From Nanobdellota archaeon (GTDB taxonomy: Archaea > Nanobdellota > Nanobdellia > Parvarchaeales > Parvarchaeaceae): DNA of 58,623 nucleotides. The stretch lies in assembly GCA_021810345.1 (NCBI GenBank), contig JAJZIX010000005.1, positions 1-58,623 on the forward strand, in the 5' to 3' direction. The notes beneath the pieces are model-generated. The model saw nothing but the letters and a program-made list of their open reading frames with translations. It had not been told where the DNA came from and searched no databases. Below, piece by piece: positions 1 through 9,762 of this stretch (position 1 is its first letter; every line of letters starts with the position of its first letter). A program made the position numbers and the translations under genes.

Positions 1-7
1 ATCAAAT

Positions 8-487
8 GTGATCCATCCCTCTTATATAAGTCTTGTATACGCATTAGCATACTACAAAAGCATAACGCAGATTCCTATAGAGATAGATGTGATGACTCTA
101 AGGCAGCACCGGCGTCTTAATATAGAGGGTTTTAACGTACGATTCATAAAGTTAAAGCGCAGTAGGTTCTTTGGCTATAGAAACGACGAAGGAGTTTTCA
201 TTGCCGATCCGGAGAAGGCAATCCTTGACTGCCTGATGTTCAACGTGGATTTTTTCTATGTATTAGAAAGCTTCAAAAACCTTAAGAACGAATTGGATAT
301 CGCGAAGCTTAAAAGGTATGCAAAGACAATGGGTAGTGGAGCACTGATAAACCGTTTGGGATTCATGCTGGAAAGAGACGACATAAGCGCAGATGACTTG
401 CTCCCATACCGCTCCAAGACATATGTGCGTTTATCTGCAAACGCTCGCATAAAAGATGCAAAATGGAAGGTTCTGTATGCTGACTAA
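8..487 (+). CDS. AbiEi-like type IV antitoxin (5' end probably outside the window)
   Basis: ORF with AbiEi-like text (ADPEKAILDCL...), overlapping a downstream AbiEii-type nucleotidyltransferase; the true start is probably upstream of the window. Confidence 0.7.
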   Translation: MIHPSYISLVYALAYYKSITQIPIEIDVMTLRQHRRLNIEGFNVRFIKLKRSRFFGYRNDEGVFIADPEKAILDCLMFNVDFFYVLESFKNLKNELDIAKLKRYAKTMGSGALINRLGFMLERDDISADDLLPYRSKTYVRLSANARIKDAKWKVLYAD

Positions 488-1244
488 AAGTGAACTTTTG
501 GGATATAAGACCTGGCCCAATCGCTACCAGCTGGAGAAGGATTACTTGCAGTATGCGGTACTGCTTGAAATATTCAAGCGGTCCAAGGGAGGGCTAGTCT
601 TTAAAGGTGGAACTGCACTGCAAAAATGCTATGGGCTTGACCGCTTCTCCGAAGACCTCGATTTCACCACCGATTCTGCGGATGAAATAAGAAGAGTAGA
701 AGACGGATTGCAAGGCATTAAGCAACTATACAATGCTACTTTCAAAAGAACTGAAAATGAGCAGTCAGCATTATTTAACCTCAAGATCGAAGGACCACTA
801 TTTGAAAAACAGCAGTCGATACAGACCATAATTATAGAAATAAGCAAAAGGGAGAAGACCCTGAGGAAACCAATGCTTATTCGACTAATACCCAAATACC
901 GTGACTTGGAGGCACAATTAGTGGTAGTGATGGATAAGGATGAGATATTAGCAGAGAAAACAAGGGCGCTTCTCACAAGAAGGCGGCCACGGGATCTCTA
1001 TGATACATACTTCCTATTGAATAAAGGCGCAAAAATAGATTTTGAATTGATCAACAAGAAACTCGAATACTACTCTACAAAATTTGACTTTGCCGTTTTG
1101 ACTGCTAGGATAACCGATTTGAAAGCGGAATGGGACAAAGAACTTGGGATACTTATGGAGCATCCGCCAGACTTTGAAGTGACGGCAGAATTCGTCTTGG
1201 AGTCCTTTAAGTCGGATTTTGGTAAAATAAACCTTTATAAATAG
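477..1244 (+). CDS. AbiEii-like nucleotidyltransferase toxin
   Basis: Motif FKGGTALQKCYGLDRFSEDLDFTT typical of the AbiEii/MenT nucleotidyltransferase family; ATG at 477 overlaps the end of the antitoxin ORF. Confidence 0.82.
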   Translation: MLTKSELLGYKTWPNRYQLEKDYLQYAVLLEIFKRSKGGLVFKGGTALQKCYGLDRFSEDLDFTTDSADEIRRVEDGLQGIKQLYNATFKRTENEQSALFNLKIEGPLFEKQQSIQTIIIEISKREKTLRKPMLIRLIPKYRDLEAQLVVVMDKDEILAEKTRALLTRRRPRDLYDTYFLLNKGAKIDFELINKKLEYYSTKFDFAVLTARITDLKAEWDKELGILMEHPPDFEVTAEFVLESFKSDFGKINLYK

Positions 1245-1356
1245 AAGCTTTCATAGTAATGTATAAAGTATGAAAGATAGCTTTCTTTTGGAGATTTAAT
1301 ACGAAATTAAACCCTCTACTTGAAATGCTGCTATTCGTACTATAGGAGGAAAAAAG

Positions 1357-1494
1357 ATGGCAAGATTCGAAAGACGAATGTACAAAGCCACCTGTTCCGA
1401 TTGCGGTAAAGAGACGGAAGTCCCTTTTCAGCCACAGGAAGGCAGGCCAGTATATTGCAGAGATTGCTACGCTAAAAGAAAGGGCATGCAGTAA
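1357..1494 (+). CDS. Small zinc-ribbon (CxxC...CxxC) protein, 45 aa
   Basis: Translation MARFERRMYKATCSDCGKETEVPFQPQEGRPVYCRDCYAKRKGMQ; AGGAGG-like RBS directly upstream; absent from the ORF track because it is short. Confidence 0.75.
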   Translation: MARFERRMYKATCSDCGKETEVPFQPQEGRPVYCRDCYAKRKGMQ

Positions 1495-1532
1495 ACTTTG
1501 AGATAGCGTTCTCACAGTTATAAAGTATTATA

Positions 1533-1559
1533 ATTTTTTATTTTTTTATCCGTTTTTTT
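1533..1559 (+). terminator. T-run archaeal terminator between convergent genes
   Basis: TTTTTTATTTTTTTATCCGTTTTTTT located between the 1494 (+) stop and the 1577 (-) stop. Confidence 0.45.
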
Positions 1560-1576
1560 GTGCGTATTTGGTGTTT

Positions 1577-3013
1577 TTAATCCTCAATGGTCCTTAGTTG
1601 AGGGAAGGGTATGACTTCTTTTATCGATTTGGAGTTGGTTCCCAGCATCTGGAGCCTGTCTATACCTATCCCAAGCCCTCCTGCCGGTGGCATACCATAC
1701 CCTAAGGCCTCCACGAAATCCCTGTCGAATTCCTGTGTTTCGTCTATCCCTCTTTGTTTCCTCTCGGCCTCGACGTTGAACCTGCTTACCTGGTCGATTG
1801 GATCGTTGAGCTCGCTGAATGCGTTTACTATCTCTATCCCCGCGACGTATAGCTCAAACCTGTAGACAAATCGTTTGTCCTCTGGGATTTTTTTGGCCAA
1901 AGGTGATACCTCAATCGGGAACCTGGTTATAAATGTCGGCTGTACTATGTTGTCTGAGACCTTGTTTTCGAAAAGCTCATTTACCGCTTCTCCATACGAT
2001 GAAACCTTCGGATTAATGCCTTTTGCAGCCTCAATTATCTCACTTTCGCTTTTCAAGCCGGTGGCTTCCTTTACAGAGTCTTCCATTGTTTTTATTTGGA
2101 ACTTGGAGAAATCCAGCTCCCTATCCCCGAATTGTACTTTGTACGTATTGTTTGCAGAAAAGATGGCCTCCTTTATAAGCTCTTCACTTATCTCAAGCAT
2201 AGTCCCTAGATCACCATAGGCCTGATAAAGCTCCAACATCATAAATTCTGGATTGTGGCGGGTGTCCATCCCCTCGTTTCGGAAATCTTTGCTAATATCA
2301 AATATCTTCTCGAACCCGCCAACAAGCATCCTTTTTAGATAAAGTTCAGATGCTATTTTAAGGTAAAGGTCCCTATCCAAAGCGTTATAATGCGTCACAA
2401 ATGGTTTTGCATTGCCCCCTCCCGGTATCGACTGAAGCGTCGGTACAACAACCTCAATAAAGCCCTTTTTCTCCAATGTCTGCCTTATCTTAGAGACCAT
2501 GAGGCTCCCCTTTCTTATCTTTTCGCGTGATTCTGTGTTTATTATGAAGTCAAGGTACCTCTTCCTGTAGCGCTTTTCAGTGTCTTCAAGCCCGTACCAT
2601 TTTGAAGGCAGAGGCAGCAGCGACTTCGACAGCATCGTTATCTTCGAGGCTTGTACTGATATCTCGCCAGTCTTTGTCTTTACTACGCTGCCGTTGACCC
2701 CGATTATGTCGCCAGTGTCCAGGTTCTCAAGTATGAATTTTGAGCTGTCATCCAGCTCCTTATCAAGTATGTAGATTTGTATGTTCCCGCTCTCATCTGC
2801 GAGATCGAGGAAAACTAGCTTTCCATGGCTCCTTTTACCAATGACCCTGCCTGCGATTGATGCTTCTTTTCCTTCAAGTTTGTCAAAATTTTTCCTTATG
2901 TCTATGGAATTGTGTGATGTCTCGAATTTTGGCCCGTACGGTTCGTATCCGTTCGCCCGCAGGTTCTCGAGCTTTTTCAGCTTGTCAGAGTCGAATGAGA
3001 ATTCAAAGGCCAT
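1577..3013 (-). CDS. lysS: Lysyl-tRNA synthetase, class II
   Basis: OB-fold anticodon-binding domain plus class II motifs (FRNEGMDTRHNPEFMMLELYQAYGD; GLGIGIDRLQML). Confidence 0.95.
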   Translation of the reverse strand: MAFEFSFDSDKLKKLENLRANGYEPYGPKFETSHNSIDIRKNFDKLEGKEASIAGRVIGKRSHGKLVFLDLADESGNIQIYILDKELDDSSKFILENLDTGDIIGVNGSVVKTKTGEISVQASKITMLSKSLLPLPSKWYGLEDTEKRYRKRYLDFIINTESREKIRKGSLMVSKIRQTLEKKGFIEVVVPTLQSIPGGGNAKPFVTHYNALDRDLYLKIASELYLKRMLVGGFEKIFDISKDFRNEGMDTRHNPEFMMLELYQAYGDLGTMLEISEELIKEAIFSANNTYKVQFGDRELDFSKFQIKTMEDSVKEATGLKSESEIIEAAKGINPKVSSYGEAVNELFENKVSDNIVQPTFITRFPIEVSPLAKKIPEDKRFVYRFELYVAGIEIVNAFSELNDPIDQVSRFNVEAERKQRGIDETQEFDRDFVEALGYGMPPAGGLGIGIDRLQMLGTNSKSIKEVIPFPQLRTIED

Positions 3014-4262
3014 ATAAAGGTATGAATGAGCTTGCGAATATCGCTGCTCCTATTATTATTGAATAAGCGAATACTGTCCTTCTCACGTGGCGGTCCTTTG
3101 ATATCAATCCTAGAAATGCCTTCTCAAGGACGCCTGCCGATATCGCCAGGCCTATCAGATATGCGACGTAACCGGCGCTCAGCTTATTCGCAAGGAAAAG
3201 CGTTCCGAGAGAAAAGGCCGCGCCAGCAACATTCACTATACCAGATATAAATATTGTAACTGGCAGTAGCGACGGAGCAAGGATCTGCGTCATCCTGGCG
3301 AATGTGAATATAAGGAAGAATATGGCCGCAAATTCGAGTGTCTGCTTTATTGGGAACGGGTTTCCGATGGACTTTAGCTTGTACCTGAATTTGTCCCTGC
3401 CTATAAACCATATGATTCCAAGCCCCACAAGTGACACGAGTATTATAGGAGCAAGGCTTGCCATCAATTTATACGACAGCGTCGAGAAGTATATCACTGC
3501 AAGGGCCTGCACTAGGACCATCGGCACATTGGATGAAAACAGTACGTTGTATACAATAGAATCAGCTATTTTCCTGCTTTTGGCTTTTATCTGCAGTAGC
3601 TTTAAGCTGACAACAGTTCCAGTTATCAGGCTGCCGATTACAGATGATAAAAAGATGCCAGCTTTGGATGATTTCAATATCAAGTACTGGAGGAAGAATA
3701 CTGCGCCGACTGTCGCGACTATGATCCAAAATTCAAACGGATTGAAGAAATTATATGGGCCGATGAATGAATTTGGGAACAGCGGCAGTATCACAAAAGT
3801 TATTATTAGGAGATTTATTGCAGCAAGGAGTTCGCTTTCTTTTATCTCAGATATTGCATGTATGAATTCGCGCTTATACATGCTTATCGCCGCAATTATT
3901 ACTGTAAGGGCTATTGCGTACATGTAAAACCCAAGCCCGACTAAAAGGCCTACAAAGAAGAGTATGAATGTGCTTACATAAGTTGTTGCACCCGGCGAGC
4001 CGGTTACCCTTATCTTCTCTATGTATATTGATGTTGTAATGACGATTATTGTGGCGACGGCCATTGCAATGGTAGCCGAACTTTGGGTTATATAATAGAA
4101 TAAGCTGAAAATGTATCCTAGCGTAGTTATGAATATTGCAGTCCTGAGGCCTACAAAGATCTTCACGCCCTTGATTTTCCTGTATTCGTTCTCCAGTCCT
4201 ACTATAGCGCCAAGTGCTATCGCCAGCAGCAGATAATACACCGGTGGAAGCTGTATTTGCAT
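3003..4262 (-). CDS. MgtC/DUF4010-type multi-spanning membrane protein
   Basis: N-terminal ALGAIVGLENEYRKIKG...GLRTAIFITTLGY typical of the MgtC/SapB N-domain, followed by many TM segments. Confidence 0.75.
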   Translation of the reverse strand: MQIQLPPVYYLLLAIALGAIVGLENEYRKIKGVKIFVGLRTAIFITTLGYIFSLFYYITQSSATIAMAVATIIVITTSIYIEKIRVTGSPGATTYVSTFILFFVGLLVGLGFYMYAIALTVIIAAISMYKREFIHAISEIKESELLAAINLLIITFVILPLFPNSFIGPYNFFNPFEFWIIVATVGAVFFLQYLILKSSKAGIFLSSVIGSLITGTVVSLKLLQIKAKSRKIADSIVYNVLFSSNVPMVLVQALAVIYFSTLSYKLMASLAPIILVSLVGLGIIWFIGRDKFRYKLKSIGNPFPIKQTLEFAAIFFLIFTFARMTQILAPSLLPVTIFISGIVNVAGAAFSLGTLFLANKLSAGYVAYLIGLAISAGVLEKAFLGLISKDRHVRRTVFAYSIIIGAAIFASSFIPLYGL

Positions 4263-4296
4263 CAGATTTATAGTAAATTGACATTAAAATAGTTAT

Positions 4297-5433
4297 TTAT
4301 TGGCCCGTCAGCGTGCTATAAGCTTCCATGAATCGGTCTGCCCTGTTCTCCCACGTGGAACCAGACAGCTCCCTGTAGGCCTCAGAAGACATTATCTCCT
4401 TTGCATGCGGGTACTTGAGCAGCCCGAGAATCGTGTCAGCCATGTAATTTGAGTCCCAGAAATTGACTTTTATCGTGTTCTTTATTATTTCGCTTGCTCC
4501 AGACTGCGCGGATATTATCGTTGGGGTTTTTGACGCGATGGCTTCCAGGGCAGTTATGCCGAATGGCTCGGATACAGAGGGCATCACAAATATCGAGGCT
4601 GCTGAATATAAGTATTCCATCTCCTCATCTGGCACTCTGCCCAAAAACAGCACCTTGTCTGCTAATCCGAGGTTTATTGATAGGTCTATAAGTGATTTTA
4701 GCTCCGGACCATCCCCGACTATGTACAGTAGCGCATCCTTGTCGTTTTCACTTACGATCTTGAACGCCCGTATCAGGTGATCCACGCCTTTTTGGATCGA
4801 AAGTCTGCCGACGTATAGTATCAGCTTTGACTCACGTTTGACGTTCACTTTTCCGAATTTTGTGAAGTCTATCGCATTGTAGATTACTCTTATTTTTGCT
4901 GGATCCGCGGAGTACATGCTTATCAGCTCCTGCTTCAGTCGTTCGCTTACCGCTATTATAAGATCTGCGCCATCAATAGCTGCTTTCTCCATCTTGCGTA
5001 TCACATCCCAAGGATTCCCTGCAGTTCTGTCATATTCCGTGCTATGCATCGTCAAGACGAGCGGCTTTTTGCTGGCTCTCTTGATCTCAAGCCCGGCCAT
5101 TGCGGTAAGCCAGTCATTAGCATGGATTATATCGAATTTTTTAGTAGCCGATATCCTGAGTGCGCCTTCGGTATAGCCTTTTATTTCGGAGAAAAGGTTA
5201 CCGTAGACAAGGCTTCCGATGCCGCCGGAAAATGTTGAGTAACTCCCTGTAAAGAAATCTACAGGCACGAAATCGAACTCAACACCATCGATGTTATAAT
5301 GTTCCTTGAAAGGTAGCAGAAGGTCTACTGAAACTCCTTTCTTTGCCAAAGCCTTCACAATTTCATAGGTGTGAGTTCCAAGCCCTCCTACAGAATTGGG
5401 GGGGAATTCCCACCCCAACATCAAAATCCTCAT
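4297..5433 (-). CDS. Glycosyltransferase family 4 (GT-B)
   Basis: N-term MRILMLGWEFPPNSVGGLGTHTYEI; C-term VMPSVSEPFGITALEAIASKTP. Confidence 0.92.
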   Translation of the reverse strand: MRILMLGWEFPPNSVGGLGTHTYEIVKALAKKGVSVDLLLPFKEHYNIDGVEFDFVPVDFFTGSYSTFSGGIGSLVYGNLFSEIKGYTEGALRISATKKFDIIHANDWLTAMAGLEIKRASKKPLVLTMHSTEYDRTAGNPWDVIRKMEKAAIDGADLIIAVSERLKQELISMYSADPAKIRVIYNAIDFTKFGKVNVKRESKLILYVGRLSIQKGVDHLIRAFKIVSENDKDALLYIVGDGPELKSLIDLSINLGLADKVLFLGRVPDEEMEYLYSAASIFVMPSVSEPFGITALEAIASKTPTIISAQSGASEIIKNTIKVNFWDSNYMADTILGLLKYPHAKEIMSSEAYRELSGSTWENRADRFMEAYSTLTGQ

Positions 5434-5496
5434 ATTACCAATAACCCGGTGCTATCTATAAGTTTTATAGCAGTAGTGTGTATATAAAACTATTTT

Positions 5497-7626
5497 ATGG
5501 AGAGGCTGGAGAATTTTAAGTTGCGGGTCCCAAATAGGGTCTATTCTGCTCTTGCTTCCAAAATAGCCGGTTTGCTGCTGCCACAGATTCTTGCAATAGA
5601 AGCCGGACTTTTCAAGGGAAAGAGCATACTTGTCTCAGCTCCCACAGCTTCAGGTAAAACACTGGTTGGGGAGATGGCAGCATTGAATGCGATATACAGC
5701 GGAAAAAAGGTGATATACGTCGCACCGCTCAAGGCGCTTCTATCCGAGAAATATGAGGAGTTCTCAAAGGATTACCCTGGTATAAAAACCACAATCTCAA
5801 TGGGCGACCTGACAGAAAATGACGTTAACCTCGACAAGAGCGATATGATATTTGTATCCACCGAGAAGCTTGATAGCCTGCTTCGTAACTCCAGCAAAGG
5901 AATAGTGAACGTCGGTTGCGTGATATACGACGAAATTCACTTGCTTGGGGACCCAGAGCGCGGACCCGCGCTTGAGTTTGTGATCTCCCTTAACAAGCGG
6001 CTTTACCCGAAAGCACAGATAATAGGCCTAAGCGCCACAATAGGCAACAGCGACGAGATTGCTGCATGGTTAGGCAGCGAGCTTGTGAAAACAGACTTCA
6101 GGCCGGTGAAGCTGGAGAAAAAGATTTACTTCGATAAGGAATTGGTAAATGGCAAAAAAGAGCGCGTGGACAACGTCGATGATCCCCTCTTAAATATAGT
6201 TATACACCTATTGAAGAACAGAAAGCAGGCACTGGTATTCTCGCAGACCAAGAAAACGGCCGTGTCAAACGCCAAATCCATATCGCAGTCGGTTGAAAAG
6301 TCACTCTCTGAGGAGGAAAAGAAGGAACTGAAAAAGCTATCTGCGGACATCCTGTACGCTCTGGACAGTCCGACGACTCAGTGCAGAGAGCTGTCGGATC
6401 TTGTTTTAAAGGGCGTGGCTTTCCACCACGCGGGCCTGGTATACAAGCAAAGGAAGCTTGTGGAGCAGTCTTTTAGGCAGGGCTTGATAAAGTTCATTGT
6501 TTCTACGCCAACACTGGCCTTAGGCGTTAATCTTCCTGCAAACACCGTGGTTATATCCTCAATTTACAGATACGGTACCTCAAGAATGGAGCTTTTGCCT
6601 GCTATGGAAGTGGCGCAGATGTCGGGCAGAGCCGGCAGGCCAAAGTATGACAAGGAGGGGACTTCAATAATAATCGCAAGGACGGAGAAAGAGCTTGAAA
6701 TCATTCGTGACAGATACATAGATGGCGGCATAGAGCCGGTGGAGTCTGGCTTCAACAACGAAGCTTCTCTGAGGAAGTATATACTCGCACTCGTCTGCTT
6801 TGAACCCAGAATCTCGGTTAAGGATTTGACAGACTTTTTTGACTCCACGTTTTATGGAAGCAGGGATTTCGCCTTTTCCTATAAGGTCAAGGAAGTGCTT
6901 GATTTCCTGGTCGATAAGAATTTCATCGAAAAAACAGGTTCTTCATTGGAGCCCACGGATATTGGAAGATTAATAAACAGACTCTACTTGGACCCATACA
7001 CAGGCCTTCTTTTCCTGGGCTTTTTGGAAAAAATGAAAAAAGGAATGGAGTACGATGATTTTAAGGCTCTTCATATAATATTCTGCAGTCAGGAATTTAA
7101 GTTTATAAGGATCTCTCAGCCGGAAGCCGCAAAGTATGAAGAAGACAGCTTTTCGATGAGTCTTCATATAGACGAATCGCTGGTTCCATATGATAGGTAC
7201 ATAGCAGCCATAAAGATGGCGAGAGTAATGGAGGAATGGATATCTGAAAAAAAGGAGGCGTTCATAGAGGAGGAGTATGGAGTGCTGCCAGGGGAGTTCT
7301 ATGGCCTTATTGAGAACGCGCGCTGGCTGCTTTATGCTCTTAGGGAGCTGGCCAGATTCTCGGGTGTAAAAGCAAGCGAATTCTCGAAGCTGTCAGTCAG
7401 GGTTACACATGGTATAAAGGAGGAGCTTCTCCCACTAATTTCGCTACCAAACATAGGGAGAGTAAGGGCAAGGCGGCTTTATGCAAATGGTATGAAGTCA
7501 GAGTCAGATATCAAGTCTAGCAGCCAGGAAAGGCTTGTCAAGCTGCTTGGTCAGGCTGTAGGAACAGATTTATACAAATACCTTCATAAAGATGATGTGC
7601 AACCGACACTAAAGGATGTAGTATGA
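5497..7626 (+). CDS. hel308: Ski2-like ATP-dependent DNA helicase Hel308
   Basis: Motif I APTASGKTLVGEMA, motif II DEIH, motif VI QMSGRAGRPKYD, C-terminal helix-hairpin-helix LPNIGRVRARRLYANG. Confidence 0.93.
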   Translation: MERLENFKLRVPNRVYSALASKIAGLLLPQILAIEAGLFKGKSILVSAPTASGKTLVGEMAALNAIYSGKKVIYVAPLKALLSEKYEEFSKDYPGIKTTISMGDLTENDVNLDKSDMIFVSTEKLDSLLRNSSKGIVNVGCVIYDEIHLLGDPERGPALEFVISLNKRLYPKAQIIGLSATIGNSDEIAAWLGSELVKTDFRPVKLEKKIYFDKELVNGKKERVDNVDDPLLNIVIHLLKNRKQALVFSQTKKTAVSNAKSISQSVEKSLSEEEKKELKKLSADILYALDSPTTQCRELSDLVLKGVAFHHAGLVYKQRKLVEQSFRQGLIKFIVSTPTLALGVNLPANTVVISSIYRYGTSRMELLPAMEVAQMSGRAGRPKYDKEGTSIIIARTEKELEIIRDRYIDGGIEPVESGFNNEASLRKYILALVCFEPRISVKDLTDFFDSTFYGSRDFAFSYKVKEVLDFLVDKNFIEKTGSSLEPTDIGRLINRLYLDPYTGLLFLGFLEKMKKGMEYDDFKALHIIFCSQEFKFIRISQPEAAKYEEDSFSMSLHIDESLVPYDRYIAAIKMARVMEEWISEKKEAFIEEEYGVLPGEFYGLIENARWLLYALRELARFSGVKASEFSKLSVRVTHGIKEELLPLISLPNIGRVRARRLYANGMKSESDIKSSSQERLVKLLGQAVGTDLYKYLHKDDVQPTLKDVV

Positions 7627-8234
7627 AATTACTAGCAGCTTCTGATTTGCATGGGGACGTTGGCGCAGCTGAAAAGCTGGCTAAAAAAGCCAAAGATGAA
7701 AAGGTAGACCTTGTAATACTTGCTGGGGATCTCTCTATATTTGGAGAGGGCCTTGAGGGGCTGCTGAAGCCGTTCAAGAATGCGAACAAGAAGGTAGCGT
7801 TGATACCCGGAAACCATGACAGCGAAGCCGACATATTCCTACTAAAGCAAAGATATTCAGACATGGTTTATGACATGCATAATTACGCATTCAAAATAGG
7901 AGACGTGGGATTTTTCGGCTGCGGACTTGCAAACATAGGTCCTAATGAGCTTTCAGAGCCAGAAATAAGAAGAAAGATAGAGAATTCCTTCAAGTACATT
8001 GAGGGGGCAAAAAAGAAGGTCATGGTGGTACACGTTCCTCCGTATCAAACCAAGCTAGACAAGCTCGGCGCTAACATAAATGTAGGCAGTACAGCAGTGC
8101 GCGAAATGATAGAAAAGCTGAGACCGAACAAATGCATATGCGGGCACATACATGAGACTTTTGGGCTTGAGGATAAGCTTGGAAACACTGATATAGTGAA
8201 TGCCGGCCCCAAAGGGAAAATCATAGTAATCTAA
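7623..8234 (+). CDS. Calcineurin-like metallophosphoesterase
   Basis: ASDLHGD, LAGDLS, IPGNHDS, CGHIHE motifs; start overlaps the hel308 stop. Confidence 0.93.
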   Translation: MKLLAASDLHGDVGAAEKLAKKAKDEKVDLVILAGDLSIFGEGLEGLLKPFKNANKKVALIPGNHDSEADIFLLKQRYSDMVYDMHNYAFKIGDVGFFGCGLANIGPNELSEPEIRRKIENSFKYIEGAKKKVMVVHVPPYQTKLDKLGANINVGSTAVREMIEKLRPNKCICGHIHETFGLEDKLGNTDIVNAGPKGKIIVI

Positions 8235-8306
8235 GCATAAATATCAAGAGCGCCATATAACTTTTACAAGGGCCCATAGTCTAGCGGACAGGATCGATGG
8301 CTTCGA

Positions 8307-8324
8307 ATGCCACGGATGGAAGTA
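8307..8324 (+). other. 18-nt tRNA intron at canonical 37/38, BHB-like
   Basis: Outer helix GATGG/CCATC, central 4-bp helix CTTC/GAAG, 3-nt bulges GAA and TAA; intron ATGCCACGGATGGAAGTA. Confidence 0.85.
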
Positions 8325-8339
8325 ACCATCTGACCTGGG

Positions 8340-8354
8340 TTAATAATACAGGAA
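8340..8354 (+). other. 15-nt tRNA intron in the T-arm (53/54), BHB-like
   Basis: Outer TGA/TCA, central helix CCTG/CAGG, bulges GGT and AAT; removal of TTAATAATACAGGAA restores CTGGG-TTCAAAT-CCCAG. Confidence 0.85.
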
Positions 8355-8430
8355 TTCAAATCCCAGTGGGCCCTTGTTTTTGTTGGACTAAAGTTTAAAT
8401 ACCACTTACAATCTATATCCATTCTGTACG

Positions 8431-8955
8431 ATGGAAACATTGACAGAATCTGATATTAAAGCTGATGCAAAAGAGGCTCTCCTTTGGGTATACAATGATG
8501 AGAGGAAGGCACTAGATCATTTAGGTCTGTACATTCCAAATATAAAAATAGACCGAAAAACAACCGCAAAAGTTACAAGCAGTTCCCTCCTAGATACGTT
8601 AGATTCTATCGTAAGTTCACTTGAAGATTACGCCAGGAGGTGCGATGTAATCTCGCTTGCAGGTGGCAGAAGAAAGTACATTGTAAAGCCATACCTTTCC
8701 GAAGGGCTGTACGAAGCTATGGAAGGAGTATTCGACGACGCTTTGTCAAAATACTCCGAATCAGCAAACAAGCCGTATATACTAAATAAGTATGCGAATA
8801 GCGTATCTGTGCCGGACAGGATACTTAACTCAAAATTTAGTGGCAGCAAGAAGCTTGATAGGGCAGTTTCGGCGTACAATCGCTTTCTAGGCGTGTTTAG
8901 CGAATATGAGTTTGTGGGTTCACTTGAGCAGGTACTGCTTGTTTACAACGGGTAA
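8431..8955 (+). CDS. Hypothetical protein
   Basis: 174-aa ORF with upstream TATA-like TTTAAATAC; no recognisable motif. Confidence 0.7.
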   Translation: METLTESDIKADAKEALLWVYNDERKALDHLGLYIPNIKIDRKTTAKVTSSSLLDTLDSIVSSLEDYARRCDVISLAGGRRKYIVKPYLSEGLYEAMEGVFDDALSKYSESANKPYILNKYANSVSVPDRILNSKFSGSKKLDRAVSAYNRFLGVFSEYEFVGSLEQVLLVYNG

Positions 8956-8999
8956 AATGGCTTCTGGCGCCGGTAGAAAAATATAAATACACGCATTTA

Positions 9000-9281
9000 A
9001 TGAATATTCATATGTCCCTTTCCGAATCGTCAAAATCATTGAGAAAGCTGTTTCTGCACGATAAGCCATTTATTCTGCTTCAGGTCATAAATGAGAACGA
9101 CGGAAGGATATACCCAGCAATGATATCAAAAAAGATAGACTGCAGCTACGCCTACGTTGTAAAGCTAGTCACTCTTATGGACAAAATGGGGCTTTTATCA
9201 TCGGATGGAAATCCACACAAGAAGCTTCTGTCTTTGACCCAGAAAGGAAAGAAAATATTCAAGCTGCTTTCTGACTTGTAA
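9000..9281 (+). CDS. Winged-helix transcriptional regulator (MarR/PadR-like)
   Basis: Small wHTH ORF: MISKKIDCSYAYVVKLVTLMDKMGLLSSDGNPHKKLLSLTQKGKKIFKLL. Confidence 0.75.
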   Translation: MNIHMSLSESSKSLRKLFLHDKPFILLQVINENDGRIYPAMISKKIDCSYAYVVKLVTLMDKMGLLSSDGNPHKKLLSLTQKGKKIFKLLSDL

Positions 9282-9762
9282 GGCTTTTGTCTATTGCGTC
9301 TGCGTATTCGTTTATCCTGCTTACCACCCGGTTTATCAGGTAGGGTTGAACAAAATTTGACACCACTTCCTTAAGGGGCAGGTTTTCTCTTATCCTGTAG
9401 TTGTTTCCTCTTTTCTCCACTAGACCAACTGCCAAGAGCTTTCTCAGGTCCCTTAGTACATTTGCGTAGACTATTCTAATGTTTTTTGAGTATAACCCCT
9501 TTATTATCTCATAGCTGTCCAATCCATCTTTCTTTTTGGTTCTTTGCTTTAGCAGTATATCAAGTATATGGACGATCCCGATACGGCTCTCCCCCGGGCT
9601 AACCAAGCCGAATGAGATGCAGAATCTCCTGAGATTTACAAAATAGTCGCTGCCCGGCTTTTCAAATTCATTCAGGGATATACTGATAAGCGGCTTGTCT
9701 TTGTATAATCTTGCTTTGACCTTCTTCTTTACTGCGCTTTCATGCGGCATCATAGAAGTCAC
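9259..9762 (-). CDS. Hypothetical protein with winged-helix-like segment
   Basis: 167-aa ORF; NIRIVYANVLRDLRKLLAVGLVEKRGNNYRI resembles a wHTH; overlaps the upstream coiled-coil ORF by 4 nt. Confidence 0.65.
   Translation of the reverse strand: MTSMMPHESAVKKKVKARLYKDKPLISISLNEFEKPGSDYFVNLRRFCISFGLVSPGESRIGIVHILDILLKQRTKKKDGLDSYEIIKGLYSKNIRIVYANVLRDLRKLLAVGLVEKRGNNYRIRENLPLKEVVSNFVQPYLINRVVSRINEYADAIDKSLTSQKAA

Larger units (their letters stand above)
8270..8374 (+). tRNA. tRNA-Arg(UCG), interrupted by two introns
   Basis: GGGCCCA/TGGGCCC acceptor; after removing 8307-8324 and 8340-8354, anticodon arm GATGG-CTTCGAA-CCATC and T-arm CTGGG-TTCAAAT-CCCAG form. Confidence 0.88.
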
